This document shows positions 35,056-47,500 of a DNA stretch of 64,000 nucleotides, piece after piece; within the stretch, counting starts at the first letter, position 1; each line of letters begins with the position of its first letter. The stretch is taken from assembly GCA_037974665.1 (NCBI GenBank), contig CM075766.1, positions 50,972,569 to 51,036,568 on the forward strand, written 5' to 3'. This DNA is from Ehretia macrophylla (lineage: Eukaryota; Streptophyta; Magnoliopsida; Boraginales; Ehretiaceae). Under the pieces are notes generated by a model, which did no database searches, was not told the DNA's origin, and saw only the letters and a list, made by a program, of their open reading frames with translations. The translations under genes were made by a program, and so were the position numbers.

Positions 35056-38000
35056 TGTGAGGCCCGATCTCGAATTGCGTGCGCTACCTCGTTTCGTGTA
35101 CCCTAACCTTGAACTGTGTGCTTTAACCTAGGTTTAAGAGTCTTGTCTTGATTTACGTAGATTCATTTAGGGTTGGGTGCATTTACTTGGAATATATGCA
35201 TTTGTCTCGTAATTCGTGCCTTATCTCGTAGTACGTGCCCTAGACCTACGAAAGCGTGCCTACATGCTAATCAATAAAGAATCCTACACAAAACACTAGA
35301 CTATAAATAATCTTACAAACTCTACTAACTGTTATTTTAATCCTAAGTCAATTCACTAAAAGACAAAAGCACTAAACATTAAACATTCTTTATTCTTTAT
35401 TCTATTTGCAAAATTCATGCACCTCAAATTCTACACTTACCATAATCTATAATACATTAAATTGAATCTGAAATTTCAGATTTTTCCATGCTAATTTCGG
35501 CCATACCAAGGCCTTTTGACAAGCTTTGCAATTTCAAAATTATTCTAGACAAACTATGACACAAACACAAGATACCATGCATAAAAAACTCCTAAGCACC
35601 CTACCCCCAACCACCCTTTCTTGGCCCTCTCAACACCCATGCTCCTAATAATTCAAATTAGACTCTAGATGACACAAAAATCAGATATTGCAAGGCTCAA
35701 GGCCGACACACACACACACAAACATCATATTCAACATCATTTCTCTCTCAAACTCTCTCTCATTCTCTCCCATTCTCTCACTCTCTCAGCCATGGCTCCC
35801 TTGAGCTTCCAAGACTGAAATTTTAATCTCTAAGACTCACCTAGGCTCTCAAGGATTCTAAGAAGCTCGATCATAGCAAGCAAAGCAAGAAAATTTTGCA
35901 CAAGCTCACAAAACTCATCATTTTCGGCCTAAGGTAAGTTTTGATAGTTTTCTTCCTTGTCTTTTGGTTTCACACACATGCACACCTCCTACACAAGCTA
36001 ACTAAGCTAGGATTTAAGGGAAATCAAGATACCTCTCGGCCAAAGCAAGGAAAAAGGTCTAGTTGTGCGATTCAAAGAGCGTTTGTGCATTCTCATCCAT
36101 CAATAGGCTAAGGTGAGGGTTAAACTCTTTTAAATGCTTTCAAAACTCACATGTATACTCTCATATGGATTTAATTACCTCTGTAGTTATTGTATATGTG
36201 TGTATATGAGCCTATCTACTCATGCATGGCTTGATTTTGGCTAGAAACTTGAAGATATGTAAACACGTATATCTGGCAGATTTCTGACCTTGTAGAACGA
36301 AATAGTTTTGGCCTAGTAAAAGATGTTGAAAATTCATGAAAATTGGTAGGTTACTAGATGTTTCAGTTCGGAACATTTTTGGGAGAAATAGGCTATGGCT
36401 AATTCTGACTTTAAGACCCTCAAAAATGGAAACAATTATAATGTGTCTAAAACTGGACAATTTTGCGTAGTCTCACGGTTTTGGCCATAACTCCTAAGTC
36501 CGAACTCCAAATACAGCGAGATTTGTTCCTAGATTTAAATCACTCAATAAGATTCAATTTGACATTTGGTTCACTGAATTTGAAAGTTATTTACTTGGAT
36601 AATTTTAATGTGGAAAAATAGACCATTGCAGTAGGGGTTTTGCTTAATAGGATGCTTTAAATTATGTTGTAACCTTGCTTGAGGTATTGAATGCTTGGAA
36701 TTGTGGCAATTAGAAGTTGTGTGGGCTGTTTTGGTTGGTTGAGTATACTTAATTGATTGATGCATGGCTTGGGTTTAATTACATGACGAATTGTGGCTTA
36801 ATCGCATGTATAAACACGAAATTAAAACCCTATTGCTTATGAAAACTTGTTAAGTGCTGATCCTATGGCTAAATGTGTTCAATTGTGTGGTTAATAGGCT
36901 GCCTGTATTTGCCCTTATAGCTCTAAACATGATTTCCGATGATTGCATGTTGATAAGTGAACTATTCTTGTACCCAGTTTTGTGTAAGTGTCGTTGTATG
37001 CTTGCATGATCTCAACACTTGATATATGAACCCGGAATGAGTTATATGATTTGATTTACATGTGTTACTTGGCTGCCCGTTTAATATTCATAAACCTCTA
37101 AGTATTTTACAAGGTGAATCTATATATCAAAGCATGCCTCGGATGTTTACTTGTCAATATGTGATCTTATATTGCTCGGAGGCAACCTACTTTGTTGACC
37201 TCCTAATGTGAAATGTTAAATGGTACAATTGCGCATTGCATACAAGGTTGTAACATTTCATTGTGGCATGGTATCTTTTCACGAACGCCGGGCCGCATAG
37301 GGCTTGCCAATGCTCCCGTGACTACTATGACCCAATTCTCTCTCTCGCTTAGCATTCCACCCTCGGAGAGTTTGGTCGTATGATTTCAGGGTATATCCGG
37401 AGTACACCCGTTTGGAGTGATAAGTGGATGATTGAAACCGACCGCAACAATTGTTATCAAAAATGAACTTGAGAGCGAAAAGCTCACCGTATCCTTGAAA
37501 TGATCGGTAATTGTATCTATTGTTCAATTTGATCCTTATAATATGCGTACTTTATTATTTGTATTATGTGACATGTTTTCAAAAGGGTTTTCATAAGTTT
37601 AACCGGAAAAGAGTTTCAAAACGTTATCTCTTGTTCCCCCTCGCTAAGTTCATAAGGACTCACCCTCTTTTATCATCACAGGTGAAAAAGATCTGGAACA
37701 GTTACCCAAGGAAAATGTGTCTGTTGATGATCCCTTGGAATGATTGCATGCCTTATGTGCCTTGCCTAACTATGGCTGTTTTGTGAACGTTATGCTTGCT
37801 TGAAGACTACTTTTGTTGTTGTTGTTGTAAATGACTCCCGTTGTAATTTAGGGTCTAACTTTGGCTTATACTAATTATAACTAGACGAACACTCTATCTT
37901 GTGGTTTGCTATCACTACTTTGATTTAGTAACTATCATAGGCAACTCAATCACTAGGTGAATAATCAAATAATGTAACTCTATCTAATTTCACCTAGGTG

Positions 38001-38371
38001 CTCAATAGTAAGCTAAAGATCAATAGGTACTTGCGCCATAGGAATTGACAAGTAAACGGGATATAGTCATCGTGCTAGCCTTATTAATCGAACAAGACTT
38101 TCGAGATAGACTAGCAGGCATGTCGGTTGATGACCAAATAGGAGTCCTTAATGGAATTGGAGCAATGATTGAAATAATTGAGGCGTTTGAAAATTAGGTC
38201 AAACCAAAAGGTCTTAAATGCAGCCGTTATGCTGCCGGTTTTTCAGAAAATCTTTCGGAGTTCTAGGCTAACGTTAAGTATTAAATCATAACAACGGTTA
38301 AGTATGTGAAATTGTGTGAATAAATTAGGTCATACCCTAGTCTAACCTTCATAGGTTGGGTTGGGGGGACA
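35056..38371 (+). repeat. 3' LTR of gypsy element 1 (about 3.3 kb)
   Basis: Begins TGTGAGGCCCGATC and ends GGGGGGACA. It is homologous to 26870-30177 with scattered substitutions and small indels, including one at the very 3' end. It ends 741 bp before the BAHD start codon on the same strand. Confidence 0.9.
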
Positions 38372-39112
38372 AACACTTCCTTTAATATGGTTATTCTTAT
38401 GCAACCCTTACTCTCGTAGTAGCATGAATAAGGGCAAATTCCCTTTATAATCTCAATTAAATGAACAAATTTCAATTTACAACCGTAAGATTGTTACTAG
38501 TAATAAAATAAAATCACCAAGATAGTTTAAGTTTTTAAATAAATTAGTCAATTTAAATAGTGTTATTGTCAGTTATTAAAAAAATTGAGTTAAAATCTCA
38601 TTGTCAAATGAGTTCACTTGCGAGACTCATCTTAAATAAGAATTTGGTGGAAGGAACGCATTGGAATCAATAAACAAAATAATCTCATCTCTATTATTTT
38701 AAACTTTTAAATTATGTGGTCAATTTACAGTTTCTATCACTTTTTCCAAACTCTCATGATTTGATTATTAGTCCTTAATTTGTTCCCAAGTGAAAATATG
38801 TAATTGAAAATGAAAATATATATATATAAAAAGAAAAGAAAAAAAAAATATATATATATATATATTCGCTTAAAATATTCACTAAAAATGAAAATGTTAG
38901 CTACTCTTATGCATTAGTTTCATGCATTTATTAGTTCATTGAAAACAAAGTTTGCACAATTAATTTACGAAACGTCTCTTATATGGATTACACTATCAAG
39001 GGCATAAGTATGCCAATAAGGAATGAGAATTTAGAATCGGAAATAAGCGGACTTGAACCACTGACATCCGCCACACAATAAATCACAAAAATCTCGCATC
39101 TAAAGATTAGCC
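38372..39112. other. BAHD upstream region
   Basis: AT-rich sequence between the 3' LTR and the BAHD start, with an AT-dinucleotide/A-rich tract at about 38818-38866. No separate gene. Confidence 0.5.
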
Positions 39113-40429
39113 ATGAAGGTTGCAATCCTGTCCAGGAAGTTGATCAAACCATCAATTCCAACTCCGCAGCATCTTCAACAATTCAATCTATCGTTGTTTG
39201 ATCAGGTGGCTCCTGCTGCATATGTGAGCATGATCCTCTATTACCCTGTAAATGGAGAGGACAATAGTATTGTACGCGCTGTAAAATACAGCGCGCTGGA
39301 AAATTCATTGTCCGAGGCCTTGACCCAATATTATCCATTAGCAGGAAGGTTCATAAAACAAGATCTTTTGATTGATTGTAGTGATCAAGGGGTTGAATAT
39401 CTTGAAGCCAATGTTAATGGCTGTCTAGATGAATTTCTGCAGGGGGATCGCGAGGCTGAGATTGTGAACCAATTTGTGACATGGGATATTGGCGCACCTG
39501 ACATGGTTACAACGCCATTGTTAGCAATCCAGATAAACAGGTTCAATTGTGGAGGACTAGTTTTAGGAATGCGCTTTTCGCACATTATTGCAGATGCTTG
39601 TAGTATGGTTTCATTCATCAATGGATGGGCGAATGCGAGCCGTGTAGGAATCAATGCATTGATTCCTCCAGATTTTTCTTCAGCCAATTTGTTTCCTGCA
39701 ATAAAATCTCTGGAGATTAAGCCACCAGCCTTCAATGGAAATGGACCTGTGATTCTCATGAAACGATTTGTCTTTGATGGAGTGGCAATTCAAGAACTGA
39801 AAGCCAAAGCCAGTGCTGATGGCTCACCAGATCACCCTCCTAGTCGGGTGGTGGTGGTAACTGCACTTATATGGCAGGCTCTCATAGACGTGTCTCGCGC
39901 GAATCACGGGCGTTCCCCTGCATTTGTGATGAACATGTTGATGAACTTGCGCGGCAAAACGGCTTCCAATTTACCAGAAACTTTGTTTGGTAATCTTTGC
40001 AGTCTAATTAGCACCAAAATTGTGGCAGACAAAAGCATGATGGAGTTCAATGAATTGGTGATTACTGTAGGGGATGCAATAAGGGAGGCCTCAGCAGAGT
40101 GTGCACAAAAACAAAATGCAGAAGACATTTTGAAGATGGTGATTGATACGATAAAGCATTTCAAAGAAGCAGCATGGCAAGGTGAGAAGCTACAAGTCCA
40201 TGCTTTCACTAGTTGGTGTAGGTTTCCCATATATGAAGCTGATTTTGGCTGGGGAAAACCAGGCTGGATAAGTAGTGCTGGCCTGCCTGCGGAAGCAGTT
40301 CTTCTGATGGACAACAGAAATGGTGATGAGATTGAGGCATGGGTGTACTTGAATGAGACTGATATGCTTAAATTTGAACAAGATCAAGATATCCTTGCCT
40401 TCAGTTCACAGTCAAATAAAGGGCCTTAA
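39113..40429 (+). CDS. BAHD acyltransferase, vinorine-synthase-like clade (438 aa)
   Basis: An intact single-exon ORF of 438 residues, the usual BAHD length. The N-terminus MKVAILSRKLIKPSIPTPQH is typical of the clade containing vinorine synthase, salutaridinol acetyltransferase and stemmadenine acetyltransferase. The catalytic HXXXD is HIIAD (H157, D161), and the structural DFGWG is at 377-381. The QYYPLAGR motif (72-79) and MNLRGK (277-282) also fit. Family knowledge: BAHD enzymes use acyl-CoA to acylate alcohols or amines of secondary metabolites in the cytosol; this clade often acetylates alkaloids or terpenoids. The specific substrate cannot be read from the sequence. The frame and motifs are intact, so it may be active. 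It sits immediately downstream of the 3' LTR of gypsy element 1 in the same orientation. Confidence 0.93.
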   Translation: MKVAILSRKLIKPSIPTPQHLQQFNLSLFDQVAPAAYVSMILYYPVNGEDNSIVRAVKYSALENSLSEALTQYYPLAGRFIKQDLLIDCSDQGVEYLEANVNGCLDEFLQGDREAEIVNQFVTWDIGAPDMVTTPLLAIQINRFNCGGLVLGMRFSHIIADACSMVSFINGWANASRVGINALIPPDFSSANLFPAIKSLEIKPPAFNGNGPVILMKRFVFDGVAIQELKAKASADGSPDHPPSRVVVVTALIWQALIDVSRANHGRSPAFVMNMLMNLRGKTASNLPETLFGNLCSLISTKIVADKSMMEFNELVITVGDAIREASAECAQKQNAEDILKMVIDTIKHFKEAAWQGEKLQVHAFTSWCRFPIYEADFGWGKPGWISSAGLPAEAVLLMDNRNGDEIEAWVYLNETDMLKFEQDQDILAFSSQSNKGP

Positions 40430-42336
40430 GCTCCTAAGTTGGAAATAAATGGTAAAGGGTTCGATATATCAAAGATCTTGAGTTTAAGTTGCTCTTGGCT
40501 GAATTATTGTATATTTTGAGACATACCGCTGCATCATAAAATTTATAATTTTAATGCGAGGTGAGGTAAATGTCCAAATTTTAGTTTGTAGCAATAAAGT
40601 CAGAGTAATATTAGATATCACCTCTTAATTAGTTGCAGTGTCTCGTTGTTATGTTAACTAAATAAATTTATTTTATTTATCTCTTTTCATTTATTAACTT
40701 TATTTTTCATTTTCTCTCCTTAATTTATGTTGTTTGTATTAAAACCCTTGACTGGGCAGTAGATCTACATAAGGGTCAGGGCTGTAGTCTCCACTAATCC
40801 AGAAGATCGTTAAAGTTTTTATGTATTTTTTTTAAAAAAAAGTTAAATATATATATATATATATATTTTTAGTTAAAAAATTAATTAACCCCCACTGAAA
40901 AAAAAAAATACTTATATAGTTGAAAAATTATGTGTTATAACCCCAACTAAGAAGAATTCTTCGATTTGCTCCTACTGGGCAATACCCCTACCTATTTCAA
41001 CGTTAAGATATTAATATGTTAGCAATTTCCACAAGTAATATCTATATAGATTCATACCAAAGAAAAAGTATTTATACAGATACATTATTTGATAGATTTA
41101 CGGCCCGATAATTAGGCATAAACCCTAATTGGTAATCTTTGGGTTTCAGTTTGGGAAGAAAATCCCACTGATCAAGTTGATTGTCCATGGCAAGTTTAAA
41201 GATTCAGATTTTGAGCAAGAAGCTGGTAATTGGTAAAGCTATCCAATTTAACTCCCAACACCGTTATATTTCATCCCTTCCTCCCTTCTTCTTCTTCCCG
41301 ATGTAATAAATTTTTTATTTATATAATGAGATATATTTTATATTTAATACGTAAATTATTACGACACAAAAGAGCAATGAAATAGTAACATGAAACACTT
41401 TTCTTTTAACTCGTTAGTGTACTTGAGATTAACATTTGCCATCAAACTTAAATTATTTCTCCTAATCACATAATTTTCTGCCAAGAACAACAGATTAATA
41501 TCCCTAACAACAAATTCAATGCCAGGTAAGAGATTATGTATGACAGATAACTTCATTCCCTAAAAAAGGAAAAGATTAAAATCTCGAAACAAACCACATA
41601 ATACGATGGACCCATACACACAAGCATTACCTTTAACAGAAAACCTTTCAACACCTCACTGAAACTAGCTAACATCAAAAAATAGCAAACTGCAGCTTTC
41701 AAAGAGATGGGGTCTTGACTTTAAGCCCCAAGGAATCGTACCATATTAGAGAAAAGGCCAAGAGGCATAGTTGTCACAATATTCTCTCTGTCCCAATCGC
41801 ATTACCTCTTTATCTCAAAAGCATTAAGCATGTATAATAGTTGTTAATGTACACATCAATAATTAGATGAAATCATCAATTAACAATAAAATTTTAAGTT
41901 CGAAATACAATTTCGTCTACATTATACTAAAAAAAAAGTTGTTAATACACACTCTTCATCACTTATCACTTAAATGAACACAAAAAAAATGAGAAAAACA
42001 CCATCATAAAGATACAGAACAATTCTTGTTAACAATGATGTGCATTGTACGATTTAGAACTCCATTGAATAAATAAAAATAAAAATATCCAGAGAACATA
42101 TTAAGGTTGAGAAAATAAATTGTTGAAAAACTAGATGACTGAACATGGCAAAATTAAATAAAATAACTTCCATTAAATAAAATTATATAAACATACACCA
42201 GTCAATAACAATTAAATAAGATACTAAATAAATATAAAATTAACAATTATTTAAATAACTCCTATCCGAAGTTCCAAATATCCACTTCAACGCATATCAA
42301 GCTATCTGCAAAACCTATCGCCATAGTCATTTCTTA
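40430..42336. other. Intergenic region between BAHD and AGP
   Basis: AT-rich. It contains an (AT)n run at about 40849-40866, the BAHD-like remnant at 41187-41306, and otherwise no recognisable coding sequence. The part nearest 42336 is probably AGP 3' UTR. Confidence 0.45.
41187..41306 (+). pseudogene. Possible 5' remnant of a second BAHD-type gene
   Basis: An ATG at 41187 opens a 39-residue frame whose start MASLKIQILSKKL resembles the beginning of BAHD proteins (compare MKVAILSRKL of the neighbour). The similarity ends at CTG|GTAATT, which could be a splice donor or a break; what follows is low-complexity Phe/Pro-rich sequence ending TAA. I see no downstream BAHD motifs (no HXXXD, no DFGWG) before the AGP gene. 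It is either a truncated tandem duplicate or chance similarity over about ten residues. Confidence 0.4.
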
Positions 42337-42765
42337 TTACGCCATCAACGCAGCAACCAAGAAACCAGCAGCCACCGACCCAAAACCCAATCTGTTAAGC
42401 ACGGCAGCGTTTGGTGACGGCACGGGGACGCCAACGTCAGACGGTGGAATGGCAACTGAAGGTGGAGGAGAAGGCGGAGAGTGGATGAAGATAGGAGAAG
42501 GAGATGGAGCAGGAGCACGTGCAGGAGCCTTTGTTGGGGTAGGAGCTGAAGCAGGTGGCTTCACGGTGGAAGAAGGCGTCGGAGAAGGCGAACTCGGGGT
42601 GGGTGTGGGTGGCTCCACCACTGGTGACGGCGTTGGTGCAGCGGTTGGGTGTGGGGTTGTGTGCTTCATAGGCGACGGCGTTGGTGCGTGCAAAGGTGAC
42701 TGCGCCACCGCTGCACTCAAGAACAATGAAGCCACCATGAACATCACAACCTTAGAGCAAGCCAT
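42337..42765 (-). CDS. Classical arabinogalactan protein precursor (142 aa)
   Basis: A single-exon ORF of 142 residues. An N-terminal signal peptide (MACSKVVMFMVASLFLSAAV, cleavage near A21/Q22) is followed by about 90 residues rich in Pro, Ala, Ser and Thr with repeated AP, SP, TP dipeptides (for example APTPSPMK, PAPSPSPIF), the sites for hydroxyproline O-glycosylation. The last ~20 residues (LGFGSVAAGFLVAALMA) form a hydrophobic GPI-anchor signal. This is the arrangement of a classical AGP. Family knowledge: the mature proteoglycan sits on the outer plasma membrane or in the wall and functions in growth and signalling. The individual AGP orthologue cannot be named. The antisense strand has a Gly-rich frame (42449-42913) that is only a shadow. 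Confidence 0.88.
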   Translation of the reverse strand: MACSKVVMFMVASLFLSAAVAQSPLHAPTPSPMKHTTPHPTAAPTPSPVVEPPTPTPSSPSPTPSSTVKPPASAPTPTKAPARAPAPSPSPIFIHSPPSPPPSVAIPPSDVGVPVPSPNAAVLNRLGFGSVAAGFLVAALMA

Positions 42766-42887
42766 TGCTTATAGTTTAGAGAGAGAAAAACAAAGATTTG
42801 GAGAGAGAAAATTGATAGGCTTCGTGGACACAAAGGTTTTTTTCTTTTTCTTTTTTTTTTTGCAGAAAACTATGAAGTGGGGTGGTG

Positions 42888-42897
42888 AATATATACA
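42888..42897 (-). promoter_or_regulatory. TATA-like box of the AGP gene
   Basis: GTATATATTC on the minus strand, about 125 bp upstream of the AGP start. The intervening leader contains an A-rich run (T-run at about 42838-42861 on the plus strand). Confidence 0.4.
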
Positions 42898-44597
42898 GAA
42901 TGGGGTCAAGTGATGAGTCGTGAGGGTCACGATCTTGGTTTTACTATAGCGGTTGGATTGATATGATATGGGGATGATATGGACGGTGGAGATTAGGTTG
43001 AGAATTTTTTTTTTTTTTTCCAATTATAGAAAAGGAAATTTGGTTTCCAATTAAGGAAAATACACGGTTTTTGTGCTAATAAGAACGCGTATGAGTTGGT
43101 CCAAGCTGGATTAGGGTTTCATATTATTGGAGTAATTGTTGCTCTTTTGGAATTGAACAATACAGGTGTAAATTATTTGGGAATGTGGAAAATTTATACC
43201 TAAAATTAATGTTTTTGGTAAATGGTTTATTATTGGTATGTTTTATTTATGGAACATATATAGGCTGAATTGTTTGGTTGTAGTTACTTTTTAGTGGTCC
43301 TATTTATGTGGCTGATGAATGTAAATAGTGAACTACGCGATTTAAAATTTTAAAATAAATATAATGCAATTTTATTTAAATTGAATTACTCGTTATAAAT
43401 GAAAATAAAAATTGAATATTACCAGCTTATTAATCTATTTCTTAACGTCACCCGTTATTTCACTCTTTTTCTTCTCTGGGAACGGTTTTGTAGCCAGTTG
43501 CTTAAGTTTCGATTTCCACAACTGGAATAAACCGTGTCATTGAAGATGGCACTATGCCAACTAACTGTTTGTGGTCCTCATGCAATTTTTGTTGAAACTC
43601 AAATGGATCTCAACATCGGTATGCAAACACAGTTTTAGCATATTTGGTAACGATAATAAGTCAGGCTTCTACTTTGCTTTCCTCCTAATACGGATCCGGA
43701 TAACCTCTCATTTTCAAGTTAAGACTCTCATCCGATAGTGAATCTACCTACACACTTAGTGGGGATAATAAGTTCACATGCAAGGAGTTCTACTCCCATG
43801 AGTGTGTCGTTCTTTTCAGAATGTTCATTGTACCTACCTTTCCCAGACGCGAAATGTGTCCCAGGTTTAGCACCCTAGTGTGAGCCGAAAAAGCTTACCG
43901 GAAGGGTTCCCCGAGAAAAGCAAAAAACAAAAGACAGCTAACCTTAGTACAAGGCTCTAACTTTTCCTTCCAAGGAAAAATGCCATCAAAAGTTCCAATC
44001 ATCAATTTTCTTGCTCGCCTTCTTGGCAATTGCAAAAGAGCACGAAGTGCAAAAGTACACAGTATGTTGAAATTACAATGAATATATGCTAAAACAACAG
44101 TTCTGAATTAATCCAGAGAAAGTCAGCTAGAAACAATGAAGGTATTGATTCATGGAAACTAAAGAACTAGCTAAAATGACAACAATTCGACACTCAACCT
44201 CGTATACAAGACAGACACATTTTCTTGACATTCTCCATTCGCTAAATTCAAAGAAATAAAAATAATGGCATCCTTCACATGTTGGCATCTGTCAAACTTC
44301 AAAGACTAATATCACGGGACCTAGTCTTCCTCTCATAGCACATATATACGTAATGATATACAATAATCTGCTGAAATGTTTCAGCAATCTTCTCAGCAAG
44401 AGTTACGAGTAAGACTGTATGATAACTGCAGAACAATCACTTTTATTCTGAACTCTGATATTAGCTCTTATTCAGTATCACACAAACTCGCTTGAAATCA
44501 GAACCTCTTGTTTTAAACTCCCTACCAGTCCAAGTAGCTCACTTTGCATTATCTAAGTGAAGCAAGAATAAGTTAAGAGAAGGATACAACCGATGCT
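42898..44597. other. Intergenic region between AGP and RIBA1
   Basis: AGP promoter side, then spacer. About 43.5-44.0 kb is less AT-rich and may be decayed repeat sequence, but I cannot assign it. The last few hundred bases are probably RIBA1 3' UTR. No supported gene. Confidence 0.4.
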
Positions 44598-47500
44598 TTA
44601 CTCAATGCTTGCCTTACCATTGTTGCTGCTGATGCTGGTAGGCAGGCCATTTAATTCTAAGCCATAAATGTGGCCCATCTTAGCACGTTTGGTCTCGAGA
44701 TATCTCTTGTTCTCCATTGTTATGGGGGTCAAAAGGGGGACCCTGCCAGAAATTGCCAACCCGTAACCCTTCAGCCCACTATACTTGGAGGGGTTGTTTG
44801 TCATCAATTTCATTGTTCGAACGCCAAGATCTCTTAGAATCTGCATAAGATAAAAGTTCAGTTTTACTTTCCAATAGGAAACTCAAAAAGAAGATATTAT
44901 GCATTGAAAATAACATGTGGAATCCAAAACTTGGTTCCATTCAAAGTAAGGACTGCCAAGATTTTAACTATCTTCGGTCCGCCTGGTTCCATTTTTTGGG
45001 GGTGGCTGTACGGCAGGGGGGAATCTAACATATTGACAGGATTTACCTGAGCACCAATGCCATACTCTCTTGAATCAACAGGCAAACCTAGCTCTTCATT
45101 TGCTTCCACAGTATCACGGCCATCATCTTGCAGATTATAAGCACGAAGCTTGTGGCCCAGACCAATTCCTCTCCCCTCGTGACCACGTAGGTATACTAAA
45201 ACTCCTCTTCCAGCGGCCTCAATCTTTTTCATTGCAAGTGCCAGCTGGTTCCCACAGTCGCATCTGGCAGACCCAAATATATCTCCTGTGAGGCATTCTG
45301 AGTGTACCCTGACAAGAACGTCAAGCCCATCACCAATATCACCCTGTACACAAGCATAGATATTGATAAATAATCCTTCTCAAACTCAAAGATGCTGTAC
45401 TTTCATCTCGTGACAAAACTTTTGGCATGATTATTGTTGTGCCAATGGAAAATAAGAAGAAATCAAAATAATATTGGTTCATATGTAATTGTCTTTGCGG
45501 TCTCCGATAAGCCAATAGTTAACAATAAACAACTGGAGATAGCTGTTAGGGGAAGGAATTTTGTAGGTCCTGGAATATGTACATCCTCACGCGTCCTTTG
45601 GCAACTCTTAAATTTAGTTTAGGCCAAGTATTGTATTTTTTTGGCAACATTTAGGACTTATTGGAAAGAATTTTTTTAGCAGACAAGCCAACATTAATAC
45701 TTCAGGATTGTATAGGCAATTCTCTGAAACCAGATTGCGAGATGTTCAAAAGTAACTTACCTTGACCATTGCAATATGCTCAATCCCATCTAAGATTGAC
45801 TTGTAACAGTGGGCTGAGAATGGGCCCCACATAGTTGGTAACCGTGCAGCAGAAGCATGTTCCACTAGTTTATCTCTCTTCCTTCTATATCTGCAAGTTA
45901 TCTATCCTTGTAAGAAGATGATTTTTCCTCGTGTAACACGTTAGGAAAAAACACAACTCTGTCACGTGGAATGAAAGCGAACTAAGAATGGGAGGAAGGG
46001 TTGGGGAGGCCCTGCAAAGTGACTATTTGCCATAAACTAGGGTAATGGCGAATAAAGGAAGCAATTTTGATATTCCAATCATGAATAAAATCATCAGTGC
46101 AACAAGGAAACTTGAAACTATAGCTAGCCCAAATATACTAAGAACCCTGAGCGCTACATGAGAGGAATACGTAATTCACCTCTCTATGTGAACTGCTCAA
46201 ATCTGTAACTATAGCTTATGCATAAATAAACTGCTCGAGATTGTATAGTATTGTGGTCATAGATCCCCAGGGATCACGAAAGCCTGCATGTGTTGGGTTG
46301 TTGCAAATATCCCAAAATCTTAAATAAACAAATCAACACATCTGGCCTTCTTTCCAATAACAACCCTATTAATATTCCATCTTCTATACACATTCAGAGA
46401 ATCAAAAGATAACTTTCTTCAATCAACGCATTTTAGCTGAGTTTGGAGTGAACTAACTCTTAGCTACATATGTAATATACATATTCTTATACACATGTAC
46501 ACAGGAGTAGATTATTACTAGAACCACCATTATCTTGAAGTTTTTATAATTAAAACATTACAATATAATGGTTATTTAACCTACCTGATCAAGTCGGCAA
46601 TGGATATGATCTTCAAGTTCTCCTTCTCAGCAAATTCCTTGAGTTTGGGTAACCTAGCCATGGAACCATCATCATCTACAACCTCACATAGAACACCAAC
46701 AGGTTCTAACCCAGCTAGCACGGTAAGATCCATCGAAGCTTCTGTATGTCCTGCTCTTTTTAAAACACCACCCTCCCTATATTTCAATGGAAATATATGG
46801 CCAGGGCGGTTGAAATCCTCAGGCTTCGAGTCTTTGGACGCAAGTGCCCGTATTGTTGTCGCTCTGTCACTAGCCGAGACCCCAGTAGTTGTACCATGTT
46901 TTGCATCCTGCAGAATTTTAACATAGCATATACCACAAATAAGTATACCACTGGATATCAGATCCAATTACCACTGAAGGAGCTACTTTCTCCTTAATCT
47001 AACTCAAATACAATAGAAGCATCCAAAGTTAATTTTCTACACTAATATATGGATAGTCTGTAAATGGAATTCAACTTGGCTTATTGTCCCAAAAAGAATT
47101 GTGAGTAGTGTATGACTGTTTGGAAAATGCTATCCCCTTGATCAGGAATGACACTTCGTGACTATATAGAAAGGGGATAAAAAGACAAATCATAAGGAAT
47201 ATAACACAAATTTCTTACTACCACAAAAAAGGAAGGGAAAACCCCACACCCGCATGGGTAGGGGGAAAGGGGGATGAACAGTTCAACAGCTTACTTACCA
47301 CTGAAACTGTAAATGCAGTGCAAAGCTTTTCCTCATTATCCTTGCTGTTCACCATCAGAGGAATGTTCAATCTATCCAAGTCATCACCTTTCATGCTAAC
47401 ACAAACTATTCCGGTTCCGTGCTTCACAAAAAAGGCCATAGCCTCTGGTGTAACTTTTGATGCTGCCATTATTAGATCCCCTTCATTTTCTCGATCTTCA

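Larger units (their letters stand above)
26870..38371 (+). mobile_element. Ty3/gypsy LTR retrotransposon 1 (chromovirus, Tekay/Del-like), degenerate
   Basis: A full-length 11.5-kb element with 5' LTR 26870-30177, 3' LTR 35056-38371, a tRNA-iMet-type primer site, a polypurine tract, and remains of gag, protease, RT, RNase H, integrase and a C-terminal chromodomain-like tail in that order. This is the Ty3/gypsy order. LTRs begin TGTGAGG and end GACA. Short direct repeats (aaca, 26866-26869 and 38372-38375) flank it as a probable target duplication. The coding region has many stop codons, so the copy cannot be autonomous. LTRs differ visibly at several percent of sites, indicating an old insertion. 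Confidence 0.92.

Noticed and set aside
42449..42913. 154-aa Gly-rich frame on the plus strand
   Set aside because: It is the exact antisense of the Pro-rich AGP gene; Pro codons read backward give Gly, so the frame is a composition artefact.
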